Positions 43,910-52,294 of a DNA stretch of 64,000 bases are shown here, one piece after another. Position 1 is the first letter of the stretch. Every line of letters begins with the position of its first letter. A program made the translations under genes and the position numbers. The notes under the pieces were generated by a model. That model saw only the letters and a program-made list of their open reading frames with translations, was not told the DNA's origin and did not search any database. Origin of the DNA: Nitrospinota bacterium (GTDB lineage: Bacteria; Nitrospinota_A; UBA7883; JACRLM01); NCBI GenBank assembly GCA_016208975.1, contig JACQXA010000001.1:62001-126000 (forward strand). Reading direction: 5' to 3'.

Positions 43910-44041
43910 GAAACAACTCCCCAATAAAACGCGAAATTGCCCTTTAGCGTAACCGTTTGTATTGGAAACGGGGGCTTTAGGGCGTGGGGTTATTATAGAC
44001 GGTAACAACGGGTTGATGTCAAAAATAAAATGGAAAACAAC

Positions 44042-44070
44042 TTGACTAAACCTTTATAATTTATGACAAT
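44042..44070 (+). promoter_or_regulatory. Candidate sigma-70 promoter of tRNA-Val
   Basis: TTGACT at 44042-44047 and GACAAT at 44065-44070 with a 17-base spacer would start transcription about six bases before the tRNA. TATAAT at 44055-44060 is a better -10 by sequence but has no -35 at the right distance. Confidence 0.4.
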
Positions 44071-44082
44071 TATTCATTTTAT

Positions 44083-44157
44083 GGGCGCGTAGCTCAGGGG
44101 GAGAGCGCTTGCTTGACACGCAAGAGGCCGGAGGTTCGAAACCTCCCGCGCCCACCA
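44083..44157 (+). tRNA. tRNA-Val (anticodon GAC)
   Basis: A complete cloverleaf: acceptor GGGCGCG pairs with CGCGCCC, D arm AGCTCAGGGGGAGAGC, anticodon stem CTTGC/GCAAG with loop TTGACAC giving anticodon GAC, and T arm GGAGG-TTCGAAA-CCTCC. The 3' CCA is encoded (44155-44157). It reads GUC and GUU valine codons. It is the only tRNA found in the window and lies just upstream of infC. Confidence 0.97.
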
Positions 44158-44246
44158 TCGCGCCACAGGTTGTGTTACAGCCGCGGTTCCAGCGCCGGGC
44201 TTGGGTTGCTGGCGTGAAATCAGCGGTTTTATTGGAGGTTTAGAGT

Positions 44247-44843
44247 ATTAGCAAGTCTTTAAGGGTTAACAGCCAGATCAGGTCGTACCAGGTGATGGTA
44301 GTGGGCGCCGATGGGGCCCAGCTTGGCGTTATGTCGGTGGAAGAAGCGTTAGGCCATGCGGCGGACGCGGAGATGGATCTTGTGGAGGTTTCTCCGAACG
44401 CCACACCGCCGGTATGCAAGATAATGGATTTCGGCAAATTCAAATACCGGCAGAACAAGAAATCCCACGACGCTAAGAAAAAGCAGAAAATAATAAAGCT
44501 TAAGGAAGTTAAAATAACGCCCGGCACCGAGGAGCACGATTACCAGTTCAAACTTAGCCACGCCAGAAGGTTTCTGGGCGAAGGCGACAAGGTGAAAGTG
44601 GCTGTGTTCTTCCGTGGCAGGGAGATAACCCATGCGGAACTGGGCCTCCGGATCCTGCAGAGGTTCGAGGCGGACCTTACGGAAATCGCCGTGGTGGAGC
44701 AGGAGGCCAAGCAAGAGGGCAGGAACATGTTAATGATCTTCGCCCCTAAAGCAGGCGGTGAAAGCGCGGCCAGGAAAGCCAAGCCCAAAACCGATGACGA
44801 TGACCAGATGGAAAACTCCGGTGATGCCGGGGAAACAGAGTGA
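44247..44843 (+). CDS. infC: Translation initiation factor IF-3, AUU start codon
   Basis: A 198-residue IF-3 that keeps the 30S subunit free and checks start codons. Its conserved N terminus (SLRVNSQIRSYQVMVVGADGAQLGVM) begins upstream of any ATG, GTG or TTG in that position; the frame has a stop at 44241-44243, and ATT at 44247 has GGAGG eight bases upstream. AUU is the known infC start in E. coli, where IF-3 discriminates against it to limit its own synthesis. The linker KFKYRQNKKSHDAKKKQK and C domain (VKITPGTEEHDYQFKL, KVAVFFRGREITHAELG) are typical. The C-terminal tail is extended and acidic. It heads infC-rpmI-rplT. Confidence 0.95.
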   Translation: MSKSLRVNSQIRSYQVMVVGADGAQLGVMSVEEALGHAADAEMDLVEVSPNATPPVCKIMDFGKFKYRQNKKSHDAKKKQKIIKLKEVKITPGTEEHDYQFKLSHARRFLGEGDKVKVAVFFRGREITHAELGLRILQRFEADLTEIAVVEQEAKQEGRNMLMIFAPKAGGESAARKAKPKTDDDDQMENSGDAGETE

Positions 44844-44861
44844 ACGGAAGGAGTTCGAAAA

Positions 44862-45056
44862 GTGCTGAAAACTAACAAAGGCGCCGCCAAACGGTTGCGG
44901 GTGACCGGATCTGGCAAAGTAAAACATAAAAAAGCGTTCTTGCGCCACATACTCACCAACAAAACGGCGAAAAACAAACGCCAGTTGAGGAGCGCCGGCT
45001 TGCTGGACAAGGCGGACGTGAAAGAGGCCAAGCGCCTGTTGCCGTACTCTTTTTAA
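44862..45056 (+). CDS. rpmI: Ribosomal protein L35 (bL35)
   Basis: A 64-residue basic protein of the 50S subunit with the family pattern LKTNKGAAKRLRVTGSGKVK, HKKAFLRHILTNKTAKNKRQLR and a C-terminal LLPYSF. The GTG start at 44862 has GGAG eight bases upstream. The usual N terminus MPKMKTNK is shortened to MLKTNK. It sits between infC and rplT in the order conserved across bacteria, and the three are probably co-transcribed; in other bacteria L20 represses this operon by binding its mRNA. Confidence 0.95.
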   Translation: MLKTNKGAAKRLRVTGSGKVKHKKAFLRHILTNKTAKNKRQLRSAGLLDKADVKEAKRLLPYSF

Positions 45057-45107
45057 GGCTGGTATAAATCCAGCGGTTTTAGAAAACTCAATCAGGAGTG
45101 AACTGTA

Positions 45108-45476
45108 ATGCCTAGAGCGACTAATAATCCGGCTTCCAGGGCCCGGCGGAAAAAAGTGCTGAAAATGGCCAAGGGCTATTTCGGCTCCCGGGGAAGCCAG
45201 TTTCAGAAAGCAAAGGAAACCGTAACCCGCGCCCTTAAATACGCCTATCGCGACAGGCGCGCCAGGAAGCGGGATTTCCGCGGCCTTTGGATAGTGCGTA
45301 TCAACGCGGCGGTAAGGATGGAGGGGTTGAACTACTCCACATTCATCGCGGGTCTCACCAAGGCCGGTGTATCGGTGGATCGCAAGATCATGGCCGACCT
45401 GGCTGTTAGAGAGCCGGAGGCTTTCAAGAAGCTTGTTACCTTGGCCAAGGAGAGCCTGGCGGCCACCGCCGCCTGA
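45108..45476 (+). CDS. rplT: Ribosomal protein L20 (bL20)
   Basis: A 122-residue rRNA-binding protein needed early in 50S assembly. The long basic N-terminal helix ([48 protein letters not shown]) and globular C domain ([44 protein letters not shown]) are complete. It starts with ATG after CAGGAG. A terminator at 45525-45559 ends the infC-rpmI-rplT transcript. No pheS follows it, unlike in many bacteria. Confidence 0.97.
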   Translation: MPRATNNPASRARRKKVLKMAKGYFGSRGSQFQKAKETVTRALKYAYRDRRARKRDFRGLWIVRINAAVRMEGLNYSTFIAGLTKAGVSVDRKIMADLAVREPEAFKKLVTLAKESLAATAA

Positions 45477-45524
45477 TAGCGGTTTAACCGCTGTTAAAGC
45501 TCTTTTCTTCGCTGAAACATAACG

Positions 45525-45559
45525 GGTTCGCGGATTACTTGAAGTCCGCGAACCTTTTT
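45525..45559 (+). terminator. Rho-independent terminator of infC-rpmI-rplT
   Basis: A perfect 10-bp stem GGTTCGCGGA/TCCGCGAACC with a ten-base loop and five T, 49 bases past the rplT stop. Confidence 0.88.
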
Positions 45560-45710
45560 GTTTTTGGCTTTCCAAGCGCCTTAACCCCGCCTGATAAAAA
45601 CTCTTGAACTGCGGCCAGATGGCCTATATTATGTATTGGCAAGTGATTCAAATAGATAAGCCGCATTAGCAAATGTTTAACTTCAACGCTTGACCGGGGT
45701 CGGCTGAAAG

Positions 45711-46010
45711 ATGGATTTTTCGCGTCTTGATAGTGTTCTAGAGAGCCTGGACGTTCTCCTGGAGCAGATCGAATCCATGAAGGAAGAGAACCGGGAGTTG
45801 AAGCGGAAGATCTACGCGCTGGAGCTGAACCTGGCCCAGGCCAAAGCCGCCGCCACAAACGACGCGCTGAAAGCGAAACATTCTAACCTTATCGAAGAGC
45901 GCGACCGGCTGGTGATGGACCGGGAACTTATGCGAAAGAAAATCGAGAGCCTGTTGAGCCGTATAGACGCGGCCATCGAGACGGAGGAAGGAGCGCCGCA
46001 CGTTGAGTGA
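45711..46010 (+). CDS. ZapB-like coiled-coil cell-division protein
   Basis: A 99-residue protein that is almost entirely one coiled coil (about 8-85: LDVLLEQIESMKEENRELKRKIYALELNLAQ, LIEERDRLVMDRELMRKKIESLLSRID). Its position directly before zapA, with an 8-bp overlap, and its heptad composition match the ZapB-like genes that accompany zapA in several Gram-negative groups. It would bind ZapA and help stabilise the FtsZ ring. Direct sequence similarity to E. coli ZapB is limited, as is usual for short coiled coils, so the call rests mostly on context. Confidence 0.65.
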   Translation: MDFSRLDSVLESLDVLLEQIESMKEENRELKRKIYALELNLAQAKAAATNDALKAKHSNLIEERDRLVMDRELMRKKIESLLSRIDAAIETEEGAPHVE

Positions 46011-46320
46011 CAACCGAACCGTCCGGATAAAGATCCATGGCCGGGAATACACCATAAAGTCGGCGCAAGACCCGCAGGTCACCAAGGAATACGCCGAGTA
46101 TATAGACAGGAAGATGCGGGAAATATCGCACAAGAGCGGCTCTTTCGACACCAACACCGTTACGGTGCTAACCCTGCTCCAGATAACCCACGAGCTTTTT
46201 TCCATGCGGAAAAACGTGGACCGGCAAGGGCTGGATTACAACGAGCGAATGGCGAAGATTATAGAGAAGCTGGACAAGATGACCGGCAAGGGCGGCGTGC
46301 AGACAACGCTGGTGGATTAG
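46003..46320 (+). CDS. zapA: Cell division protein ZapA
   Basis: A 105-residue ZapA, which cross-links FtsZ filaments at midcell. The N-terminal globular part TVRIKIHGREYTIKSAQDPQ and the helix VTKEYAEYIDRKMREI lead into the C-terminal coiled coil (VTVLTLLQITHELFSMRKNVDRQ). The TTG at 46003 is preceded by GGAAGGAG at suitable distance and overlaps the ZapB-like gene by eight bases, so the two are coupled. It converges on the SGNH hydrolase gene, their stops overlapping by four bases. Confidence 0.88.
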   Translation: MSDNRTVRIKIHGREYTIKSAQDPQVTKEYAEYIDRKMREISHKSGSFDTNTVTVLTLLQITHELFSMRKNVDRQGLDYNERMAKIIEKLDKMTGKGGVQTTLVD

Positions 46321-47309
46321 TTTACCAGTTGTCCCCCCAAAAAATCAGCCATCACCTGATGCCCTTTTTCAGATAAATGGCAATCGTCGGCGTACAGGAA
46401 ATAATCTTTCGAAGATCCTCCTGCGTTTAAAAAATAGTCATGGGGGTCTATAAACTTTATGTTCTCCTGTGACAGATAACCGGCCACAAGCTTTCGAGCC
46501 TTCAATAACTCTGGCGTATTCTCCCTAAGCTGATATTCGCTTGGCAGAAGGGTTACGATAAATTCCACATTCGCGGTTTTGGCCATACCGGCTATCTCTT
46601 TCAACGTTTTCATGGCGGCGATGAAGGATGGGTTAGTTTCGCCATACAAACCGGAGTTGAAAAGTGTGTATTGCCTGCTCCGGTCGAACGCCACGTTCTT
46701 TAGCAAAAGAAACAGTTTTGAATTGGCCTGCAACGCCTGCATCAGCGGATGGGTGATACGCTTTACGGTGTTACCCTTATCATCCGGCTGGTTTCCCTTT
46801 AGCCCGTTATCCATATCGGCCACGTCGTTTATGCAGAAGAAGAGAACCACCTTTTTTATTCCTGGCGTAGAGCCAAGATATTGCTCCGCCGCTTGTTTGT
46901 ACTGTACAGGGCCAGAGCCTATAACTGCGGAATTTAACAACCTTACGCCGGGAAGCTTCTTTTGCAGTATGGCAACAAAAGTGCGCTCATCCTCCACGCC
47001 AACGCCGAAGGTTACAGAATCGCCAATCACAAGATAGGATCCATCGGCGCCGGTTATGGGGGAGAAGGCGGTTTTCCTCATGCCAAGGCCGTCTATATGG
47101 GCCACAGCGCCGAAAGAGACCCCCTCGGAATCGGGAATGTTGCCGAAGATTTTTTCTTCCCTCTGGTTCCGGATAAGCGTTTTGGATGTGCCCTGGAAAT
47201 TTATCTCCGGGAAAAAGAATCTGGCGCCAGCCTCAAGAACAATAAGAAAAACGCCAGCCACGGCCACGGACAACGCCAGTAGCGCCAGCCTGAAAACAAG
47301 CTTCTTCAC
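46317..47309 (-). CDS. Membrane-anchored SGNH/GDSL hydrolase-like protein
   Basis: A 330-residue protein with one N-terminal membrane helix (about 4-28, KKLVFRLALLALSVAVAGVFLIVLEAG) and a periplasmic SGNH domain. The catalytic Ser lies in VIGDSVTFGVG, the Asn block is ICINDVADM-like (FFCINDVADMD), and the terminal Asp/His pair is YADDCHLSEKGHQVMA. Enzymes of this kind remove or add acyl groups on glycans and lipids; the substrate is unknown. The GTG at 47309 is chosen because GGGGGG lies nine bases upstream; earlier starts run into a REP-like palindrome. Confidence 0.78.
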   Translation of the reverse strand: MKKLVFRLALLALSVAVAGVFLIVLEAGARFFFPEINFQGTSKTLIRNQREEKIFGNIPDSEGVSFGAVAHIDGLGMRKTAFSPITGADGSYLVIGDSVTFGVGVEDERTFVAILQKKLPGVRLLNSAVIGSGPVQYKQAAEQYLGSTPGIKKVVLFFCINDVADMDNGLKGNQPDDKGNTVKRITHPLMQALQANSKLFLLLKNVAFDRSRQYTLFNSGLYGETNPSFIAAMKTLKEIAGMAKTANVEFIVTLLPSEYQLRENTPELLKARKLVAGYLSQENIKFIDPHDYFLNAGGSSKDYFLYADDCHLSEKGHQVMADFLGGQLVN

Positions 47310-47333
47310 CTTCACTATCCCCCCGAGTTGGAA

Positions 47334-47360
47334 TCCGTGGTCTGGCGACCACGGGGAAGC
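47334..47360 (-). repeat. REP-like palindrome, inverted orientation
   Basis: CCGTGGTCTGGCGACCACGG followed by GGAAGC, immediately upstream of the SGNH hydrolase start. Confidence 0.75.
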
Positions 47361-47441
47361 GATAAAACATGTCACGCTAAATTATATACAGGAACGGGGT
47401 TTAAGGTAGTGGTATGGCTATTAAAATAGTGTTTACCGGTT

Positions 47442-47741
47442 TTAATCAATATTGCTGTCGCATGAGGTCCCGGCGGCAATCCATCTTCTGATCAGCCTGC
47501 CCGCCAGTTGGTCCAGCGGCGCGGGAACCCACGGGATGAACATGCGCGGGTTTGCCAAGGCGCCGCACATGTAGCGTTTTTCGCCATCGCTCCAGATGAG
47601 GGCGCCGCATGTCCCGCGAAACTTGAGGAAAAGCGCGATACCCACCGGGCACGGTTCCGCAATACAACATACCCCGCATCCGTTGCATGGCTCGCCTGTG
47701 GCTGGTTTTAGGGGCGCTTTGGGATTGATGACAGTATTCAT
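47442..47741 (-). CDS. YkgJ-like cysteine-cluster protein
   Basis: A 99-residue protein with the metal-binding pattern PCNGCGVCCIAEPCPVG (five cysteines within 15 residues) and two further cysteines in GTCGALIWSD and RYMCGALANP. This fits the YkgJ-type family that is predicted to chelate zinc or an iron-sulfur cluster; the function is unknown. The ATG at 47741 begins right before the conserved part; the longer frame from 47831 would run into a REP-like repeat. No operon partner: the neighbouring gaps are filled with repeats. Confidence 0.75.
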   Translation of the reverse strand: MNTVINPKAPLKPATGEPCNGCGVCCIAEPCPVGIALFLKFRGTCGALIWSDGEKRYMCGALANPRMFIPWVPAPLDQLAGRLIRRWIAAGTSCDSNID

Positions 47742-47773
47742 TGTGATATTTTCGCATGATTCAGCGATAAAGA

Positions 47774-47800
47774 ACCGTGGTCGGGCGACCACGGGGAAGC
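47774..47800 (-). repeat. REP-like palindrome, inverted orientation
   Basis: CCGTGGTCGGGCGACCACGG followed by GGAAGC, upstream of the YkgJ-like gene. Confidence 0.8.
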
Positions 47801-47810
47801 GAATGTTGTC

Positions 47811-47831
47811 ATGCCGGACTTGATCCGGCAT
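47811..47831 (-). repeat. 21-bp GC-rich palindrome, copy 3 (inverted)
   Basis: The reverse complement of the palindrome at 39853-39873. It is followed by TAGGCGCTTTCGCGCCTTCC, another hairpin, at 47871-47890. Confidence 0.7.
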
Positions 47832-47934
47832 CCGGGCTTCACCCGTTTCGACATCAAGGCCCTGATCCCGTATAGGCGCTTTCGCGCCTTCCGGGATGAC
47901 ATGGCGTAAGCGATGAAAAAGGTTAAATCTGGAC

Positions 47935-47988
47935 GGCCACGGGGAAGCGGTGGAAGAGGAACCGTGGTCGGGCGACCAAGGGGAGGCG
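47935..47988 (-). repeat. REP-like half unit and degenerate full unit
   Basis: A half unit GGCCACGGGGAAGCGG at 47935-47950 and a full unit with one changed base in the right arm at 47961-47988. Together with the preceding repeats, these occupy the 278 bases between the YkgJ-like gene and the efflux operon. Confidence 0.6.
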
Positions 47989-48018
47989 GTTATATTGAAA
48001 ACGCGAGTCCGGTTATAA

Positions 48019-48243
48019 TCAGTTAGACTTAATCAAATAATCCTTCATCAGTTTTGCCGCCAGTATTAACAGCGGCGTGGCGTGCATTATCAAATCGAAA
48101 ATGTCTATGGGTTTGGTCAACACCCCATTCTTGAGCATGATTAACTTTTCCACCAGATGCGGCATGGGCGAGAACGGAGCCAGCGCCAACGCCACAGCCA
48201 GCGGTATTAATAGAGAGTAGGGGATAGAATCCAGCAGTTTCAC
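48019..48243 (-). CDS. Small RND-transporter-associated membrane protein
   Basis: A 74-residue protein with two membrane helices (about 8-25 and 50-66) joined by PHLVEKLIMLKNGVLTKPIDIFDLIMHATPL. This pattern is shared by small proteins that follow RND permease genes in several proteobacterial groups and are often annotated simply as RND transporter. It could be a small accessory subunit comparable in position to AcrZ, although it is not related in sequence. Last gene of the efflux operon, 21 bases after the permease stop. Confidence 0.7.
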   Translation of the reverse strand: MKLLDSIPYSLLIPLAVALALAPFSPMPHLVEKLIMLKNGVLTKPIDIFDLIMHATPLLILAAKLMKDYLIKSN

Positions 48244-48264
48244 GTTATCTCCTTTTGGGGCCTT

Positions 48265-51200
48265 CTATACGTCTTTGCGGCCCCAGTTCTTGCCATCCAC
48301 CATGAAGAACAGTACCGGTATCACGATAAGCGTGAGGGCCGTGGATGCCGTCATGCCGAATATAAGCGCCCAGCTCAAACCGCTCCACACCGGGTCCGCG
48401 GCTATCACCGCGGAGCCCAATATGGCCGCCGCGGCGGTGAGGGCTATGGGGCGGAACCTTATGGCTCCAGCCTCTATAATGGCATCCTCCACTGTGGCGC
48501 CTTCGTTCTTCTTGTCCAGTATGAATTCCAGAAGCACTATGGAGTTTCGCACAACTATTCCCGAAAGGGCGATGATGCCTATCATCGAGGTGGCCGAAAG
48601 GTAAACCCCCACAAGCGCGAAGCCGGGCATGATGCCTATCATGGCCAGCGGGATGGAACCCATGATCACCAGCGGTATCATGAACGACCTGAACCGCCCA
48701 ACGAGGATGAGGTATATCAGCACCACCGCCACCACCATGGCCATGCCCAGGTCGCGCATGACGTCCCAGGTGAGTTTCCATTCGCCGTCCCACACTATGG
48801 TGTAGCCTTCGGGTAACGGGTTTTTCCAGAAATGGATGATCATGTCCAGCACGGCGTAAACCGAGCCCCTGTCGCCCATCTCGCCGAACACATACACTAC
48901 CGGCTCCAGGTTCTTGTGATACAGCGGCCGCTCTATCTCGCCGGGAATGATGGACACCAGCTCCGACAGGGGCGCGATAACCCCCTGCGGGCTCTTGATA
49001 TACATCTTGTCCAAGTCGTCCGGGCTGGAGCGGGAGCCTTCCGGGTAGCGCATGAAAATGCCCACCGGGGTTTTCGCGTCGGTCACGTGCAGGGTGCTAA
49101 CCACCGCGCCATTAACGCCCACGCGAAGCTCACGCACGATGTCTTCGGTGGATACGCCGAGATATGTGGCTTTTTCCTTATCCACCTTCAAGTAATACTT
49201 GTGAGTTTTCTCCTTAACGGTGTCGTCTATGTCCGTAACCTCGCTGGTTCCGGCGAAAGCGTTTTTAACGTCCGTCGCCAGCTCGCGGGCCTTGTCGTAA
49301 TCCGGGCCGTATATTTCCGCCACCAGGGTGGAGCGCACCGGCGGGCCGGGCGGGTCTTCCAAAACCTTGATGTTGGCGTTGAACGGTTTGCCCATCTCGT
49401 GAAGCCTGGGCCGGATGGCCAGAACTATTTCTTCCGACGAGCGGGGCCTGTCCGCCTTGTCCGAGAGGTTCACGCGGATGTCGGCGAAATGCTCCTGGTT
49501 GCGGAATGAGCTTCCGCGCAGGAGGCCGTTGAAATCAATTACGGAACCCACGCCCACGAAGGTTTCGTAATCCGTCACTTCCGGGACTTTTGCAAGATAC
49601 GCCCCCACGGCCCGGGCTAGCTCGTCGCTCTTTTCGTGGACAGTGCCGTTGGGCATGTCTATGGTTACAAGGAATGTGTTCTTGTTGGCCTTGGGCAACA
49701 TGCGGAACTTAACAAGCTGAACCATGGGCATCGCTATGGCCACGAAGAACGCCACCAGTACGATAGTTAAAAACTTCATCCGTTTACGGTAATCGGTGAG
49801 CAGGGGGAGCATTATCTCCCGGTACTTTTTATAAAGCTTCTGCCCGGCCAGAGGTTGCGCTGAATGGTCGTCATGCACCTTTATAAGCCTGTAACTCGCC
49901 CACGGGGTAACGATGAACGCCACCGCCAGCGACACCAGCATGGCCACCGGCACGTTGAACGGTATGGGCGCCATGTAAGGGCCCATCATGCCCGTGACGA
50001 ACGCCATGGGGATGAACGCCACGATGACCGTCAACGTGGCCAGCACCGTGGGGGAGCCTATTTCGTTAACAGCTTCTATGGCGGATTTCATCCTGTCCTG
50101 CGCGCCCATCTTGTAGTGGCGGTAGATGTTTTCCACCACCACAATTGCGTCGTCCACCAGCAGGCCCAGCGAAAGGATTAACGCGAACAGGGTGATGCGG
50201 TTTATGGTTTGGCCGTAAACCATCCCCACGCCGAGGGTTACAAAAAGGGTGAGGGGTATGGCGATGGCCACTATCATGGACTCGCGCCAGCCCAGGGCGA
50301 AGTAGAGCAGGGCCACCACCACCAGTATGGATATAACCAGGTGGAAAACCAGTTCGTTCACGGCGTGGTTGGCCTTCTCGCCATCGTTCCGGGTGATGTG
50401 GGCCTCCACACCCTGGGGTATCACACCCGATTTTTTCAACTCCTCCACGCGGTCAATTATCTTGTCGGCTATCACCACCGCGTTGAGGCCCCGCTTTTTG
50501 GCGATGGCCACGGTTACGGCGGAGCGTTCGGATTTGTCCTGCTCTTTTGCGGCGGGGCCGAAACCGATACGGGTTTTGGCGTTGGTGTCCTCGAAACCAT
50601 CTTCCACCTGGGCGATGTCTTTCAGCAACACCAGGCTACCGCCATAATTTGCCACCACCACATTGCCCACATCCTCCGCCGTCCGGAGGAAATCTCCGGT
50701 CTCCACGAACTGGAGTATGTCGTCTTTCGGGAAATCGCCAACGGGCAAGTTGGAGTTGCTGATGCTGATAGCGGCGGCTATCTGCTGGGCGTTCAGGTTG
50801 TACTGGCTCACCTTCTCCGGGTCGAACACCACGTTCACCTGCCGTTTCCTGCCGCCGATAATGTTTGGGTTGGCCGTGCCGGGGATGCGCCGCAGATAGT
50901 CCAGCACATCTTCGGCGGTTTTGCGTAGCTCGCCGTCATTTTCAGTTTTCGAAGAGAGGGTAACGGCCACCAGCGGCACGTCGTCCACGTCCACAGGTTT
51001 TACTATGGGCTGGCTGGCCATTTCCGGCTTGCGGTCCAGGTTGCTCATTATCTTGTCGTACAGCCTCACCAGCGAGTTTTCCTTGTGCTCGCCCACGTAG
51101 AACCGGACGGAGACTATGGATAGCGAGTCCATAGAGACGCTGTAAACATACTCCACCCCCGGCAGTTCCCAGATGAGCGCCTCCATGGGTTTGGAGATAT

Positions 51201-51414
51201 GCTCCTCCACCTCTTTGGCCGAAGCGCCGGGATACTGGACGAACACGTTGGCCGCCGGAACCGTGATTTGCGGATTTTCCTCGCGGGGGGTTATCACAAG
51301 GGCCAGCAGGCCGAAAAAAGTCACAAAAACCATCAGCAGGATGGTTAGCTGGGAATTTATAAAATATCGCGCCAGCCGCCCGGCGAAATTCATTGAGTCA
51401 TTCTTTTCTTCCAT
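48265..51414 (-). CDS. RND efflux permease (AcrB/MdtB-like)
   Basis: A 1049-residue inner-membrane proton-driven transporter with the twelve-helix RND layout: a first helix (LTILLMVFVTFFGLLALVI), a periplasmic porter loop with FVQYPGASAKEVEEHISKPMEALIWELPGVEYV, the helix-4 motif LSLGLLVDDAIVVVENI with the paired Asp of proton relay, and the second porter loop and helices 8-12. It has no CzcA-type heavy-metal signature that I can see, so a hydrophobic-drug, lipid or small-molecule substrate is more likely. It is encoded with its adaptor and TolC protein and with a thioredoxin and DUF2892 gene under a sigma-54 promoter. Confidence 0.93.
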   Translation of the reverse strand: MEEKNDSMNFAGRLARYFINSQLTILLMVFVTFFGLLALVITPREENPQITVPAANVFVQYPGASAKEVEEHISKPMEALIWELPGVEYVYSVSMDSLSIVSVRFYVGEHKENSLVRLYDKIMSNLDRKPEMASQPIVKPVDVDDVPLVAVTLSSKTENDGELRKTAEDVLDYLRRIPGTANPNIIGGRKRQVNVVFDPEKVSQYNLNAQQIAAAISISNSNLPVGDFPKDDILQFVETGDFLRTAEDVGNVVVANYGGSLVLLKDIAQVEDGFEDTNAKTRIGFGPAAKEQDKSERSAVTVAIAKKRGLNAVVIADKIIDRVEELKKSGVIPQGVEAHITRNDGEKANHAVNELVFHLVISILVVVALLYFALGWRESMIVAIAIPLTLFVTLGVGMVYGQTINRITLFALILSLGLLVDDAIVVVENIYRHYKMGAQDRMKSAIEAVNEIGSPTVLATLTVIVAFIPMAFVTGMMGPYMAPIPFNVPVAMLVSLAVAFIVTPWASYRLIKVHDDHSAQPLAGQKLYKKYREIMLPLLTDYRKRMKFLTIVLVAFFVAIAMPMVQLVKFRMLPKANKNTFLVTIDMPNGTVHEKSDELARAVGAYLAKVPEVTDYETFVGVGSVIDFNGLLRGSSFRNQEHFADIRVNLSDKADRPRSSEEIVLAIRPRLHEMGKPFNANIKVLEDPPGPPVRSTLVAEIYGPDYDKARELATDVKNAFAGTSEVTDIDDTVKEKTHKYYLKVDKEKATYLGVSTEDIVRELRVGVNGAVVSTLHVTDAKTPVGIFMRYPEGSRSSPDDLDKMYIKSPQGVIAPLSELVSIIPGEIERPLYHKNLEPVVYVFGEMGDRGSVYAVLDMIIHFWKNPLPEGYTIVWDGEWKLTWDVMRDLGMAMVVAVVLIYLILVGRFRSFMIPLVIMGSIPLAMIGIMPGFALVGVYLSATSMIGIIALSGIVVRNSIVLLEFILDKKNEGATVEDAIIEAGAIRFRPIALTAAAAILGSAVIAADPVWSGLSWALIFGMTASTALTLIVIPVLFFMVDGKNWGRKDV

Positions 51415-51457
51415 GACCGATACACCTTCGATGGAAAATCAGGTTTGAGTTGTGGGT

Positions 51458-52294
51458 TTACCGCCACCGGGCTTTGCCGTACATGCCGGCGCGCAATCCC
51501 TCGGTGAGAGGCAGGTCTATCCTCACAAGGAAACTGTGGCTGGCCCTGTCTCCGGCGGGCACAATCTGCGCCACCGTGCCGCTGATGGTTTTATTTGGCA
51601 GAGCGTCCACCGTAACCTCCACCTTGTCGCCCACACCTATCAGGTTGATGTCCGACTCTTTCACGCTGGTCTCGAACCGCAGGTTCTTCGTGTCCGCCAC
51701 TTTCACCACCGGCTGGCCGGGGGAGGTAAGCTCACCCACTTCCACCGATTTGCTTTCGATAACTCCATTTATGGGGGAAACGATATTGGTATAAGCGAGA
51801 TAAACCTGGGCTTTGCGAAGTTCCGCCTCGGCCACGGCCACACCGGCTTGGGCCCTTTGCATGGCCGTGTTCGCCTCGTCATATGCGCTCTGGGTGGTGG
51901 AACCCTGGCTCAAAAGCCTTTTCTGGCGGTCGAAGCCGAGGGTGGCGTTTTCGTAGGCCGCCTTGGCCGAATCCAGATGCCCGCGGGCCAGCGCCACATT
52001 GGCGCCCAGTTCGCCATCGTCCAGTTTCATTATCACCTGGCCCTTTTTAACCGGTGAGCCCAAATCGCCGGATATCCGTACAACCTGGGCCGAAATCTTG
52101 GACGACAGGGTTATGGAGGCTTTGGAGGCCACCACTCCTGTGGAAAGGATCAACGGCTGAGGAGCGGGCGCCGGAGCCTGCGCTGGTTGAGGGGCTTTTT
52201 GAGGTGCGGGTTGCGCCTGACCATGGGCTAGGGGCGCGGCTAGCGATAGGCCGGTTATGGCCGCGAAGAACGTGTTCATCCACAAAGATTTCAT
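51458..52294 (-). CDS. RND efflux periplasmic adaptor (membrane-fusion protein)
   Basis: A 278-residue HlyD-family adaptor that links the RND permease to the TolC protein. A signal peptide (about 5-25) is followed by a Pro/Ala/Gln-rich segment (about 28-50), the lipoyl half-motifs GDLGSPVKKGQVIMKLDD and IVSPINGVIESKSVEVGELTSPGQPVVKVAD, and between them a helical hairpin (RGHLDSAKAAYENATLGFDRQKRLLSQG...). The membrane-proximal domain at the end is short, so the protein is smaller than AcrA. Its start codon shares one base with the TolC stop (TAATG), indicating coupling. Confidence 0.9.
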   Translation of the reverse strand: MKSLWMNTFFAAITGLSLAAPLAHGQAQPAPQKAPQPAQAPAPAPQPLILSTGVVASKASITLSSKISAQVVRISGDLGSPVKKGQVIMKLDDGELGANVALARGHLDSAKAAYENATLGFDRQKRLLSQGSTTQSAYDEANTAMQRAQAGVAVAEAELRKAQVYLAYTNIVSPINGVIESKSVEVGELTSPGQPVVKVADTKNLRFETSVKESDINLIGVGDKVEVTVDALPNKTISGTVAQIVPAGDRASHSFLVRIDLPLTEGLRAGMYGKARWR

